Shown here piece by piece: positions 1 through 8,267 of a stretch of DNA of 40,936 bases; positions within the stretch are counted from its first letter, which is position 1; each line of letters starts with the position of its first letter. The translations under genes and the position numbers were made by a program. This DNA comes from Nocardioides sp. (GTDB taxonomy: Bacteria; Actinomycetota; Actinomycetes; Propionibacteriales; Nocardioidaceae): positions 1 to 40,936 of the forward strand of contig NZ_JACIXG010000046.1 in the NCBI RefSeq assembly GCF_014360585.1, in the 5' to 3' direction. The notes under the pieces were generated by a model. The model was not told where the DNA came from. It did not search any database and saw only the letters and a list, made by a program, of their open reading frames with translations.

Positions 1-1634
1 TGGGTGGAGGTAGCCGTGGTGCCGTTGGGCAGGTGGCGTACGTAGGTGAAGTCCGCCGGGACCGGGCAGGCCTTGGCGGTGGCCGACTTGCGCAGGATCT
101 TCTCGACCTTGGCGGGCGAGAGGGTCTTGCCGGAGCGGTCGTGCTTGCCGTACTTGCCGACGATCAGCGCGGCCACACCAGCGGCGTGCGGGGAGGCCAT
201 CGAGGTGCCCTGCAGGTACTGGTAGTAGGAGCACTCGCCGCTGGAGCAGTCCGAGACCGCCCACGGCACCAGGACCTCGCCGGTCGCCGGGTCGATCGCG
301 CCCTCGGCCACGGCCAGGTCGTAGGGGTAGGCAGCCAGGACGGCGGCACCGAGGTCGCGTGTCCCGTCCGCGGTGTCGTACGCGTCGCCACCAGGCGCCG
401 CGACGTCGACGAAGCCGTCGCCGTAGCTGGAGTAGTAGGACTTGCGCTCGGACGGACCGGTGGAGCTCACGGCGATGACGCCGTTGCCCTCGGTCGGCAT
501 CGAGGTGCACGACTCCGGGTCGAGCATCTCCCGGACGTACGCGGCCTCGCCGGGCTCGCTGGCGAAGTCGGGGCTGCTCGCGTCGGTCTGCGGCTTGGTG
601 TAGTCGATCGCCTGGTTGCCCGCGGCCGCGACGAGGGTGACGCCGTGGGAGCGGGCGTAGTCGAGACCACGCTGCATCGCGGTGATGATCGTGAGCTGCT
701 CGGCGCGGTCCTCGGCGGAGTCGGCCGGGTGGCTGGTGCAGTTGAACAGCCACGGGTCGACGTAGTAGCTCATGTTGACGACGTCGATGCCGTTGCTGCC
801 GGCGTAGGTCAGCGCGTCGACCGACGGCTGCAGGAAGAAGTAGCCGGAGTCCTGTCCGACGCGAAGGTTGACGATGTCGGCCTGCGGGGCGACGCCGGTG
901 ACGCCGACGCCGTTGACCGGAGAGGCGATGGTCGAGGCGACGTGGGTTCCGTGACCGTTCTCGTCGACGTCGGCCGCGTCCTCACAGGAGGCGTCCGCCT
1001 CCTCCTCGCACGGGCCGTCGACCGCGTCGCCGTTGGCGTCGACCGGGATGTCGGTGGTGAAGTTGCGGCTCAGCTCCGCGTCGAAGTTGGGCGCGATGTC
1101 GGGGTGTGACCCGTCGACACCGGTGTCCATGATGCCGACGCGGACGCCCTTGCCGCGCTCGCTCTTGTTGGCCGCCGCGGCGTCGATCTGCTCCATGTCC
1201 CACTGCAGACCCGAGAGCGGCTCACCGGGTCCCTTGGGCTTCGGCTTCTTGGGTGCGGTGCCCTTGGCGCCGCTGCGGAACTCGGTCTCGACCTTCGAGA
1301 CCTCCTGCTTGCGGGCCTTGCTCGCCGCGTCGGGGGTGGTGGCGCCCACGGCCCGGTCCTGGGCGGCGCCGACGAGCGCGCTCGAGGCGTTGGCCGCCTT
1401 GGCGAACCCCTCGCCCGCGGTGACCGTCGCGACGCCGATTGCACTGTTCTCCGAGACGATCTCGCCCCCGGCGGCCTTCACCGCGGCACGAGCGTCGGCG
1501 GCCGAGGATCCCTCGGCATATGCCACGACATAGCGGACCTCCTGGTCAGAGGTGGCGTTGCCTGAGCTCGCCATGACGAGGGTGCCGGTGACCCCTAGCG
1601 CGACCGCGGCCGCGCTTGTCAACAACCTACGCAT
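1..1634 (-). CDS. Secreted subtilisin-like serine protease (S8 family), C-terminus beyond window
   Basis: Exported peptidase of the subtilase family; the substrate cannot be told. Residues 1-29 form a signal peptide (MRRLLTS then a hydrophobic Ala/Val-rich stretch ending near SSGNATS). Residues about 34-120 resemble an inhibitor-I9-like propeptide. The catalytic triad is visible: Asp170 in VGIMDTG, His228 in NGHGTHVAS and Ser478 in GTSMASPHAAG. A long insertion rich in acidic residues and cysteines (about 200-222) lies between Asp and His. The reading frame is still open at base 1, so about 544 residues are seen and the C-terminus is missing. The ATG at 1634 is preceded by a GGAG-type ribosome site on the reverse strand. 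It is transcribed away from the tetR operon. The family call is firm; precise role unknown. Confidence 0.93.
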   Translation of the reverse strand, partial: MRRLLTSAAAVALGVTGTLVMASSGNATSDQEVRYVVAYAEGSSAADARAAVKAAGGEIVSENSAIGVATVTAGEGFAKAANASSALVGAAQDRAVGATTPDAASKARKQEVSKVETEFRSGAKGTAPKKPKPKGPGEPLSGLQWDMEQIDAAAANKSERGKGVRVGIMDTGVDGSHPDIAPNFDAELSRNFTTDIPVDANGDAVDGPCEEEADASCEDAADVDENGHGTHVASTIASPVNGVGVTGVAPQADIVNLRVGQDSGYFFLQPSVDALTYAGSNGIDVVNMSYYVDPWLFNCTSHPADSAEDRAEQLTIITAMQRGLDYARSHGVTLVAAAGNQAIDYTKPQTDASSPDFASEPGEAAYVREMLDPESCTSMPTEGNGVIAVSSTGPSERKSYYSSYGDGFVDVAAPGGDAYDTADGTRDLGAAVLAAYPYDLAVAEGAIDPATGEVLVPWAVSDCSSGECSYYQYLQGTSMASPHAAGVAALIVGKYGKHDRSGKTLSPAKVEKILRKSATAKACPVPADFTYVRHLPNGTTATST

Positions 1635-1780
1635 GCTTTCTCCATTCCGGATTCGGTGATCGAGATTGTCGGATCACCGCTGCCCTGGCCCGAGTCGGCC
1701 CGACAGTGCGCCCCAGCATGCCTTAGTCGGCATCTGGCGAACAGGGTTTTGGAAGCAGGCTTCACCCAGTAATCGAGTTG

Positions 1781-1798
1781 TGAGTGAGTGCTCACTCA
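1781..1798. promoter_or_regulatory. Palindromic operator upstream of tetR-ABC operon
   Basis: TGAGTGAGTGCTCACTCA is an inverted repeat with two 8-bp arms (TGAGTGAG/CTCACTCA) and a 2-bp centre. It ends 15 bp before the preferred tetR start. Its position and shape fit autoregulation by the TetR protein encoded just downstream; this is inference. Confidence 0.65.
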
Positions 1799-1813
1799 TT
1801 TAGGCTCGTCGGT

Positions 1814-2440
1814 GTGGACGAACGACGTACGCGGGCCAAGCCGATTCCCGCAGCCGACCGGCGGGCCGAGATCATCGCGGTGACCGAGACGCTGCTGATC
1901 GAGCACGGCTCGGCGACCACCACCAGACTGATCGCCGAGGCGGCAGGAGTCGCCGAAGGCACGATCTTCAGGCACTTCCGCGACAAGCGGGAGCTCTACC
2001 GAGCAGTGGCCGAGAACGTCTTCGACCCCGTCCGGGCTGCGGAGTCCATCGCCGAGGGCGTGAGCGACAAGACCGACATCGAGGACAAGCTTCGTGCGGT
2101 CATCGACCTGATGGCGGCGGGTTCGCAGCGCGGCGTCCTCGTCATGATGGCGGTGCGCTCGGCCCTGGTCGAGGAGCCGGACCGTGACGGCACGCGTCCG
2201 ATGGGGCCGCCCCAGTTCGTCGTCGAGGGCAACAAGGCTCTCATCGACAACCTGGCGCGGCTCGTCTTCGAGCCGCACGTGAACGAGCTGCGGCTGCCGC
2301 CGCGAAAGGCCGCGCTGGTGCTGCGCAGCCTCACGATCGGGGCCTGGCTCCCCGCTCTCAACCGACCGAACCAGCCGTTGAGCAGCGAGGACGTCATCGA
2401 CGTGCTGCTCGGCGGCATCTTGACCAGAGAGACCCCCTGA
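1814..2440 (+). CDS. TetR family transcriptional regulator
   Basis: One-domain TetR repressor of 208 residues. The N-terminal helix-turn-helix is clear (RRAEIIAVTETLLIEHG, then TTRLIAEAAGVAEGTIFRHF and DKRELYRAV), followed by a divergent helical ligand domain. A GTG at 1784 is also in frame but lies inside the palindrome at 1781-1798. The GTG at 1814, nine bases after an AGG, keeps the operator outside the coding region and puts the protein start (MDERRTRAKP) just before the DNA-binding domain, so it is preferred. The stop codon abuts the ATG of the first ABC gene, so it is almost certainly the local regulator of the exporter operon, probably relieved by a transported compound (inference). 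Confidence 0.9.
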   Translation: MDERRTRAKPIPAADRRAEIIAVTETLLIEHGSATTTRLIAEAAGVAEGTIFRHFRDKRELYRAVAENVFDPVRAAESIAEGVSDKTDIEDKLRAVIDLMAAGSQRGVLVMMAVRSALVEEPDRDGTRPMGPPQFVVEGNKALIDNLARLVFEPHVNELRLPPRKAALVLRSLTIGAWLPALNRPNQPLSSEDVIDVLLGGILTRETP

Positions 2441-4189
2441 ATGCTTCTCCGACTGCTTCGGGACTACCTGCTCCCGTACAAGAGGTTCCTGGTCGTCATC
2501 GCGATCCTGCAGCTTCTCTCGACCTCGGCGTTCATGCTGCTGCCCAGCCTGAACGCGGACATCATCGACAAGGGTGTGGCCGAGGGAGACACCGACTACA
2601 TCATCCGCACCGGAGCGATCATGCTCGGTGTGGCGCTGGTGCAGATCCTGTGCTCGATCGTCAGCGTCTACTTCGCCGCACGCAGCTCGATGAGCTTCGG
2701 CCGCGACCTGCGGGCGGCGATCTTCGCCAGGGTCGGCTCCTTCAGTGCCCGCGAGGTCGGCCGCTTCGGCGCCCCGTCGCTGATCACCCGGACCACGAAC
2801 GACGTCCAGCAGGTCCAGATGCTCGCCGTGCTCACCTGCACGCTCGCGGTGATGGTGCCGATGATGATGGTCGGCGGCGTCGTGATGGCCATCCATGTGG
2901 ACGCCGGGCTCTCCTGGCTGCTGGCCGTGGTGATCCCCGCGCTGCTCATCTCCATGGCCGTGGTGGTCCGCGGCATGGTGCCCAACTTCCGGAAGGTGCA
3001 GGAGCGCATCGACGCGGTCAACCGCATCCTGCGCGAGCAGATCACCGGCATCCGGGTGATCCGTGCCTTCGTGCGTGAGCCGCAGGAGACCGAGCGCTTC
3101 GCGAAGGCCAACGACGAGCTCACCGACGTCGCGCTGCGGGCCGGACGCTGGATGTCGACGATGTTCCCGCTGATGATGCTGGTCATCAACGTCGCCAGCG
3201 TCGCGGTGATCTGGTTCGGCGGCATCCGGGTCGACAACGGCGTGATGCAGGTCGGTCCGCTGACGGCCTTCCTGCAGTATCTGATGCAGATCCTGATGTC
3301 GATCATGATGGGCACCTTCATGCTCATGCAGGTCCCGCGCGCCTCGGTCTGCGCCGACCGCATCGCCGAGGTCCTCGACACCGAGAGCAGCGTGGTGCCG
3401 CCGGCCGCAGGCGTCACCGAGATCTCCCGGCGCGGGCACGTCGACATGGTCGGAGCCGGCTTCACCTACCCCGGCGCTGACCATCCCGTCCTCCACGACC
3501 TCACCTTCGAGGCCAGGCCCGGGCAGACCGTCGCGATCATCGGCTCCACCGGAGCCGGCAAGACGACGCTCCTGGGCCTCGTGCCACGGCTCTTCGACGC
3601 CACGGCCGGCGTCGTTCGTGTCGGTGGGATCGACGTACGCGACCTCGACCCGGCCACTCTGCGCAGCAGCCTCGGGCTGGTGCCCCAGAAGGCCTTCCTC
3701 TTCACCGGCACGGTCCGGTCCAACCTGCTTCATGGCAAGCCGGACGCCACCGACGAGGAGCTCTGGCACGCCCTCGAGGTCGCCCAGGCGCGCGACTTCG
3801 TGGAGCGGATGGCGCCCGAGGGCGGCACCGGTCTCGACGCCGAGATCGACCAGGGTGGCACCAACGTCTCCGGCGGTCAGCGACAGCGCCTCGCGATCGC
3901 TCGCGCGCTGGTGCGGAGACCCGACGTCTACCTCTTCGACGACTCGTTCTCGGCGCTCGACGTCGCCACCGATGCCCGGCTTCGCGCCGCGCTCGCCCCG
4001 GAGACCCGCAACGCCACCGTCATCCTCGTGGCCCAGCGTGTCTCCACCATCCGCGACGCCGACAAGATCCTCGTGCTCGAGGACGGCGCGATCGTCGGGG
4101 AGGGCACCCACGAGGAGCTGCTCGCCGCCAACGAGACCTACCAGGAGATCGTCTCCTCCCAGCTCAGTGCAGAGGAGGCCGCCGCATGA
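2441..4189 (+). CDS. ABC exporter half-transporter, subunit with degenerate ATPase site
   Basis: Fused membrane-domain plus ATPase half-transporter of the multidrug/lipid exporter class (MdlB/BmrC-like), 582 residues. Six membrane segments occupy roughly residues 15-310. The nucleotide-binding domain has Walker A GSTGAGKTT (368-376), ABC signature VSGGQRQR (from 476) and Walker B YLFDD (497-501). The catalytic glutamate after Walker B is replaced by Asp501, the usual mark of the degenerate-site subunit of a heterodimeric exporter, while its signature motif is canonical. It starts directly after the tetR stop codon and overlaps the next gene by ATGA, so the two half-transporters should be co-translated. 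Substrate unknown; drug or lipid efflux is likely. Confidence 0.95.
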   Translation: MLLRLLRDYLLPYKRFLVVIAILQLLSTSAFMLLPSLNADIIDKGVAEGDTDYIIRTGAIMLGVALVQILCSIVSVYFAARSSMSFGRDLRAAIFARVGSFSAREVGRFGAPSLITRTTNDVQQVQMLAVLTCTLAVMVPMMMVGGVVMAIHVDAGLSWLLAVVIPALLISMAVVVRGMVPNFRKVQERIDAVNRILREQITGIRVIRAFVREPQETERFAKANDELTDVALRAGRWMSTMFPLMMLVINVASVAVIWFGGIRVDNGVMQVGPLTAFLQYLMQILMSIMMGTFMLMQVPRASVCADRIAEVLDTESSVVPPAAGVTEISRRGHVDMVGAGFTYPGADHPVLHDLTFEARPGQTVAIIGSTGAGKTTLLGLVPRLFDATAGVVRVGGIDVRDLDPATLRSSLGLVPQKAFLFTGTVRSNLLHGKPDATDEELWHALEVAQARDFVERMAPEGGTGLDAEIDQGGTNVSGGQRQRLAIARALVRRPDVYLFDDSFSALDVATDARLRAALAPETRNATVILVAQRVSTIRDADKILVLEDGAIVGEGTHEELLAANETYQEIVSSQLSAEEAAA

Positions 4190-6174
4190 GCGACCAGAAG
4201 GCCGACGAGACCGGCCAGATGAAGCAGACCGAGCGAATCGTACGTCCGCAGGGCGGCCCCGGACCGATGGGCGGTGGCGGCGCGGTGGGGGACAAGGCGA
4301 TGACCTTCGTGCCCTCGGCCAAGCGCCTGCTGCGCCGGATGGCGCCCTACAAGCTCCACGCCGTCGCCACCATCGCCCTGGCCGCGATCAGCGTCACGCT
4401 GATGTCGCTGGGCCCGTGGCTGCTGGGCAGGGCGACCGACATCATCTTCGGTGGCGTCTTCTCCCGGGAACTGCCGGCCGGCGTCACCCAGGAGGAGGCG
4501 GTCGAGGGGCTGCGTGCCCAGGGCGACGACAAGGTCGCCGACATGCTCTCCGGGATGGACTACGTCACGCCGGGGCAGGGCGTCGACTTCGACGCGCTGC
4601 GCAGCGCGCTGCTCGTGGTGCTCGTCGTCTACCTCGTCGCCTCCCTGCTCTCCTTCGCGCAGGGCTGGATCCTCAACTCAGTTGTCCAAGGCACCGTGAA
4701 GGGGCTGCGCGAGGACGTCGAGAAGAAGGTCCACAACGTCCCGCTGTCCTACTTCGACAAGCAGCCGCGCGGCGAGCTGCTCAGTCGGGTCACCAACGAC
4801 ATCGACAACATCAGCCAGACGCTGCAGCAGACCTTCAGCCAGGTGCTGACCGCGCTGTTCACGCTGGTCACGGTCTTGTTCATGATGTTCTGGATCAGCC
4901 CGATGCTGGCCCTGATCGCGCTGCTCGCGGTGCCGGTCTCGCTGGTGGTGACAAGCGCGGTGATGAAGCGGTCGCAGGGCCAGTTCGTGGCCCAGTGGCG
5001 CCACACCGGCAAGCTCAACGGTCACATCGAGGAGACCTTCTCCGGGCACGACCAGGTCTTGGTCTTCGGTCGTCAGGAAGAGGTCGAGAAGACCTTCGCC
5101 GAGGAGAACGACAAGCTCTTCGCCGCGTCGTTCAAGGCCCAGTTCATCAGCGGGATCCTGATGCCGCTGATGATGTTCGTCGGCAACCTGATGTTCGTGG
5201 TGGTCTGCGTGGTCGGGTCGCTGCGCGTCGCCAGTGGTTCGCTGAGCCTCGGCGAGCTGCAGGCCTTCATCCAGTACTCGCGCCAGTTCACCCAGCCGAT
5301 CACCACGCTCGCCTCGATGATGAACCTGCTCCAGTCGGGCGTCGCCTCGGCCGAGCGTGTCTTCGAGCTCCTCGACGCCGAGGAGCAGTCCCCCGAGGTC
5401 GGGGCTCCGCGGACCGGTCCCGGGGCCGGCGAGGTCCGGTTCGAGCAGGTGAGTTTCTCCTACGACAAGGACAAGCCGCTGATCGAGGACCTGTCCCTGG
5501 TGGCTCGCCCCGGGCAGACCGTCGCGATCGTCGGTCCCACCGGCGCCGGCAAGACCACCCTGGTCAACCTGATCATGCGCTTCTACGAGCTCGACGCCGG
5601 CCGGATCACCCTCGACGGCGCCGACATCGCCTCGATCCCCAGATCCGACCTGCGCGAACGCACCGGCATGGTCCTCCAGGACACCTGGCTCTTCGAGGGC
5701 ACGATCCGCGACAACATCCGCTACGGCAGGCCGTCCGCGACCGACGAGGAGCTTCTCGAGGCGGCCCGGGCGACGTACGTCGACCGGTTCGTGCACTCGC
5801 TCCCCGACGGCTACGACACCCTGGTCACCGACCAGGGCGGCAACCTCTCGGCGGGGGAGCGGCAGCTCGTCACCATCGCACGGGCCTTCCTCGCCGAGCC
5901 GTCGCTGCTGATCCTCGACGAGGCGACCTCCTCGGTCGACACCCGCACCGAGCTGCTCCTGCAGCACGCCATGGCCGCGCTCCGCTCGGACCGTACGTCC
6001 TTCGTGATCGCCCACCGGCTGTCCACGATCCGCGACGCGGATCTGATCCTGGTCATGCGCGACGGTGCGATCGTCGAGCAGGGCAATCACGTCGAGCTGC
6101 TCGAGGCCAAGGGTGCGTACGCCGACCTCTACCAGTCGCAGTTCAGCCACCCGCTCGTCGACGAGCCGGCCTGA
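4186..6174 (+). CDS. ABC exporter half-transporter, subunit with catalytic glutamate
   Basis: Partner of the preceding subunit, 662 residues. It has a hydrophilic N-terminal extension of about 45 residues containing a Gly-rich stretch, then six membrane segments, with an insertion of roughly 50 residues after the first (the two sides of the first extracellular loop). The ATPase domain carries Walker A GPTGAGKTT (450-458), a non-standard signature LSAGERQ (from 554) and Walker B LLILDE with catalytic Glu579. Its good Walker B pairs with the good signature of the first subunit, and its altered signature pairs with the Asp-containing site, as expected for an asymmetric heterodimer. The start overlaps the upstream stop (ATGA). 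Confidence 0.95.
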   Translation: MSDQKADETGQMKQTERIVRPQGGPGPMGGGGAVGDKAMTFVPSAKRLLRRMAPYKLHAVATIALAAISVTLMSLGPWLLGRATDIIFGGVFSRELPAGVTQEEAVEGLRAQGDDKVADMLSGMDYVTPGQGVDFDALRSALLVVLVVYLVASLLSFAQGWILNSVVQGTVKGLREDVEKKVHNVPLSYFDKQPRGELLSRVTNDIDNISQTLQQTFSQVLTALFTLVTVLFMMFWISPMLALIALLAVPVSLVVTSAVMKRSQGQFVAQWRHTGKLNGHIEETFSGHDQVLVFGRQEEVEKTFAEENDKLFAASFKAQFISGILMPLMMFVGNLMFVVVCVVGSLRVASGSLSLGELQAFIQYSRQFTQPITTLASMMNLLQSGVASAERVFELLDAEEQSPEVGAPRTGPGAGEVRFEQVSFSYDKDKPLIEDLSLVARPGQTVAIVGPTGAGKTTLVNLIMRFYELDAGRITLDGADIASIPRSDLRERTGMVLQDTWLFEGTIRDNIRYGRPSATDEELLEAARATYVDRFVHSLPDGYDTLVTDQGGNLSAGERQLVTIARAFLAEPSLLILDEATSSVDTRTELLLQHAMAALRSDRTSFVIAHRLSTIRDADLILVMRDGAIVEQGNHVELLEAKGAYADLYQSQFSHPLVDEPA

Positions 6175-6186
6175 GAAATAAACCCT

Positions 6187-6216
6187 TTGATCGCGGTGAG
6201 GCCCGGCGCCTACCGT
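6187..6216 (+). promoter_or_regulatory. Candidate sigma-70-type promoter for the 12-codon ORF unit
   Basis: TTGATC (6187-6192) and TACCGT (6211-6216, TAnnnT pattern) are separated by 18 bp. A start site about seven bases after the -10 would give a leader of roughly 25-30 nt before the tiny ORF at 6250. Predicted from sequence only. Confidence 0.45.
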
Positions 6217-6228
6217 TGAATCACACGG

Positions 6229-6243
6229 GAAAGGAGGTGATCC
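6229..6243 (+). promoter_or_regulatory. Full-length Shine-Dalgarno complementary to the 16S rRNA 3' tail
   Basis: GAAAGGAGGTGATCC matches, over 15 consecutive bases, the complement of the conserved 3' end of bacterial 16S rRNA (GGATCACCTCCTTTC). Ordinary ribosome sites in this window match only 4-6 bases. It is followed seven bases later by an ATG and a 12-codon ORF. Confidence 0.7.
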
Positions 6244-6249
6244 GATCAG

Positions 6250-6288
6250 ATGAAGAACGATTGGATGCGTGAGGTGGCTGCTCGCTAG
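6250..6288 (+). CDS. Possible 12-residue peptide (MKNDWMREVAAR)
   Basis: A minimal ORF of 12 codons plus TAG sits behind an exceptionally strong ribosome site (6229-6243) and a plausible promoter (6187-6216), and is followed by a 13-bp-stem hairpin at 6337-6396. The peptide reads MKNDWMREVAAR. I do not recognise it. It may be a leader peptide, a functional micropeptide, or simply the translated part of an RNA whose main activity is pairing with 16S rRNA. Length alone gives no statistical support; the case rests on the signals around it. Confidence 0.4.
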   Translation: MKNDWMREVAAR

Positions 6289-6336
6289 CAGCTTCCCCAA
6301 CTATGGATGGGGGCTGGCAATTCATCAGCAGCCACC

Positions 6337-6396
6337 CGACCCGCAGACGTACCGGACTCATCCACCGGGTTGGCCTCTTGGCCCGTCTGCGGGTCG
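6337..6396 (+). terminator. Long-stem hairpin after the 12-codon ORF
   Basis: Arms CGACCCGCAGACG (6337-6349) and CGTCTGCGGGTCG (6384-6396) are perfectly complementary over 13 bp around a 34-base loop, followed by GCCCCGTTTT. It could end the short transcript starting near 6223, although the T run is short. Confidence 0.4.
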
Positions 6397-6412
6397 CCCC
6401 GTTTTGGGTCCC

Positions 6413-6612
6413 GGTGGTCGAGCTTGTCGAGACCTTGTCCCGCCCCGTCGGTCGAGCCGCCGGAGCCGCTAGGCGGAGGCGTGTCGAGACCAACGCATTC
6501 GCTTCGGTGGTCGAGCCTGTCGAGACCCCCCCACCCCCGGTGGTCGAGCCTGTCGAGACCCTGCCCCGGTGGTCGAGCCGCCGGAGCCGCTAGGCGGAGG
6601 CGTGTCGAGACC
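6413..6612. repeat. Cluster of five GTCGAG-type repeats, short and long forms
   Basis: Three copies of a 22-bp unit containing GGTCGAGCCTGTCGAGACC (6413-6434 with one C-to-T change, 6506-6527, 6539-6560) alternate with two longer copies (6450-6491, 6568-6612). The long form has the same ends but carries GCCGGAGCCGCTAGGCGGAG-type sequence in the middle, which can itself form a hairpin. The unit has GGTC/GACC ends and two TCGA cores. No coding gene overlaps it. I do not know a function; it looks like a dispersed intergenic repeat family. Confidence 0.8.
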
Positions 6613-6680
6613 AACACAGTTCCCTGCCGAAACGTCCCACCCCGAGGCCGGTGTGGGCCGCCGACCCGGCTTCGAGGGTC

Positions 6681-6769
6681 TTCTCGAGGAACCCCGGAGT
6701 AAAGGACGGCCTTCGGCCGCCGGCTACGCCGGCCGCTTCGCGGTCCTTGACACCGGGCTCCCTCGAGAA
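6681..6769. repeat. Long inverted repeat (about 89 bp)
   Basis: Outer arms TTCTCGAGG (6681-6689) and CCTCGAGAA (6761-6769), continued by CCCGG/CCGGG, enclose a second pair AAGGAC/GTCCTT (6702-6707/6743-6748) and inner GGCC-rich palindromes. It could fold into one long hairpin or be a palindromic repeat element. It lies 240 bp upstream of the DUF222/HNH gene. The rest of 6770-7004 shows nothing else I can name except a weak TAGAAT -10-like hexamer at 6960-6965. Confidence 0.7.
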
Positions 6770-7004
6770 AAAAAGTGGCTGGCTATCGGGGCGGCGGCCC
6801 GGGTGTGGCGCAGCGCATTCTTACTTGGGAACGGTGATGTTCGTGGGGTGGAAGGGTGGCCCTTCGGCCACTTAGCGTTCACAGGTCTGAAGTCGTTCTC
6901 TCACTGCAAAAAGGTTGCTTGACCTGCACAGATAGGTGTTCAAGAAGGCTTGGTCGGAGTAGAATCGGAGGCATTACGACACACCTTTGAGGGAGGTGAC
7001 AGCC

Positions 7005-8267
7005 ATGAGCATCGACCACTGGGGCACCAGTCCTGGAGACCTCGTCTCGTCGGCTCTTGCTGCCATCGAAACCTCCCTCGAAGAGCTCCTCGCGATGGAC
7101 CCGGCCTACTGGCGCACCAGCCAGAAGAAGGAGTACCTGGCCCGGGTGGAGAAACTCCAAGCCCAGCAGGCCGCGTTGACGCTGCGGGTCCTCGCTGCCT
7201 CCGGTGACATCGCCGCCGAAGCCGGCGACAAGGACGCCTCCGCCTGGATGCGTGCCGAGCTACTGGTCGACAAAGGCACCGCACGGACGCAGATCAAGTT
7301 CGCCACTGCTGTGGCGAAGTACGAGCTGGTCTCTGCCGGCCTCGCTGCCGGTGTCCTCTCCGAGGCGAAGGCCATCGTGATCACCAAAGCCCTGGACACG
7401 ATCCACGCGGACCCCGTCGCCACCGGCGAGGATCTGGTCCTGGCTGAGAAGCTGCTGGTCGACTACGCCATCCTCGCCACGGCCAACGAACTACAGATCG
7501 CCGGCAAGCGGGTCCTGGCCAAGATCGACCCCGCCCGGTTCGAAGAAGCCGAAGCCAAAGCCCTCCTCGCCGAGGAAGAACGAGCCCAGCAGAAGACCGC
7601 GCTGCGGGTGTGGGGCAACCACGATGGAACCGTCGGGTTCGATGGTGTGCTGCCTGTGTCGATCGGGATGAGGTTCAAGAAGCAGGTCGAGGCCTGGGCC
7701 CAACCCCGCAAGCAGCAGCTGGTCGACAAAGGCGCTCCGTTGCCGCCGTGGGAGCGGATGATGGGCCAGGGCTTCGCGCGGCTGATCGAGACCATCGACC
7801 CGAATGCGCTGCCCAGGCACGGCGGTGACGCGACCGTGGTCAACGTCGTGATCTCCCTCGAGGAGCTCCGCAAAGAGCTCGGCACCGCCACCTTGGGCTA
7901 CGACGAGACCAACGGGACCACGATCACCGCAGCCGAGGCCCGCCGGATGGCGTGCAACGCCACCATCATCCCCTGGGTCCTCGGCGGCGACAGCGAGGTT
8001 CTCGACGCCGGCCGGGCCAGCAGGGTCTTCCTGCCGATCCAGCGCAAAGCACTCCGGTTGCAGCAGAAGTGCTGCCAGGCCGAGGGGTGTGACATGCCAC
8101 CGGAATGGTGCGATGCCCACCATTTCAAAGCCTGGGCCGCCGGCGGAAGAACGGACCTGAAGGACGGGGTCTTGCTATGTCCGCATCACCATCGTCTGGC
8201 GCACAACCCTGCCTACGTTCACCAGCGGCTACCCGACGGCACCGTCCGGTTCACCCGCCGGCCCTAA
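7005..8267 (+). CDS. DUF222 / HNH endonuclease domain protein (13E12 repeat family)
   Basis: 420-residue protein of the actinobacterial 13E12/REP family: an N-terminal helical DUF222 region (about 15-320) and a C-terminal HNH nuclease motif. In the last 50 residues the sequence shows CCQAEGCDMP, then CDAHHFKAWAAGG and LCPHHHRLAHN, giving the Cys pairs, His-His and Asn-containing HNH signature. The ATG at 7005 is chosen because GGGAGG (6991-6996) precedes it at good spacing; a TTG at 6987 would lie upstream of that ribosome site. These proteins occur in many copies in actinobacterial genomes and their role is unsettled; a mobile or repeat-associated nature has been proposed. Dense intergenic repeats lie just upstream. 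Confidence 0.93.
   Translation: MSIDHWGTSPGDLVSSALAAIETSLEELLAMDPAYWRTSQKKEYLARVEKLQAQQAALTLRVLAASGDIAAEAGDKDASAWMRAELLVDKGTARTQIKFATAVAKYELVSAGLAAGVLSEAKAIVITKALDTIHADPVATGEDLVLAEKLLVDYAILATANELQIAGKRVLAKIDPARFEEAEAKALLAEEERAQQKTALRVWGNHDGTVGFDGVLPVSIGMRFKKQVEAWAQPRKQQLVDKGAPLPPWERMMGQGFARLIETIDPNALPRHGGDATVVNVVISLEELRKELGTATLGYDETNGTTITAAEARRMACNATIIPWVLGGDSEVLDAGRASRVFLPIQRKALRLQQKCCQAEGCDMPPEWCDAHHFKAWAAGGRTDLKDGVLLCPHHHRLAHNPAYVHQRLPDGTVRFTRRP

Noticed and set aside
1796..4111. 771-codon reverse-strand frame over tetR and the first ABC gene
   Set aside because: His/Asp/Gln/Gly-rich translation typical of the antisense frame of GC-rich genes; no motif or ribosome site.
3618..6272. 884-codon forward open frame overlapping both ABC genes in another frame
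   Set aside because: Its translation is low-complexity Arg/Pro/Ser/Ala without domains; the overlapping ABC frames carry complete Walker and signature motifs. It is a high-GC shadow.
6413..6612. CRISPR array
   Set aside because: Repeats are of two lengths, spacers are 15-30 bp and irregular, and there are no cas genes.
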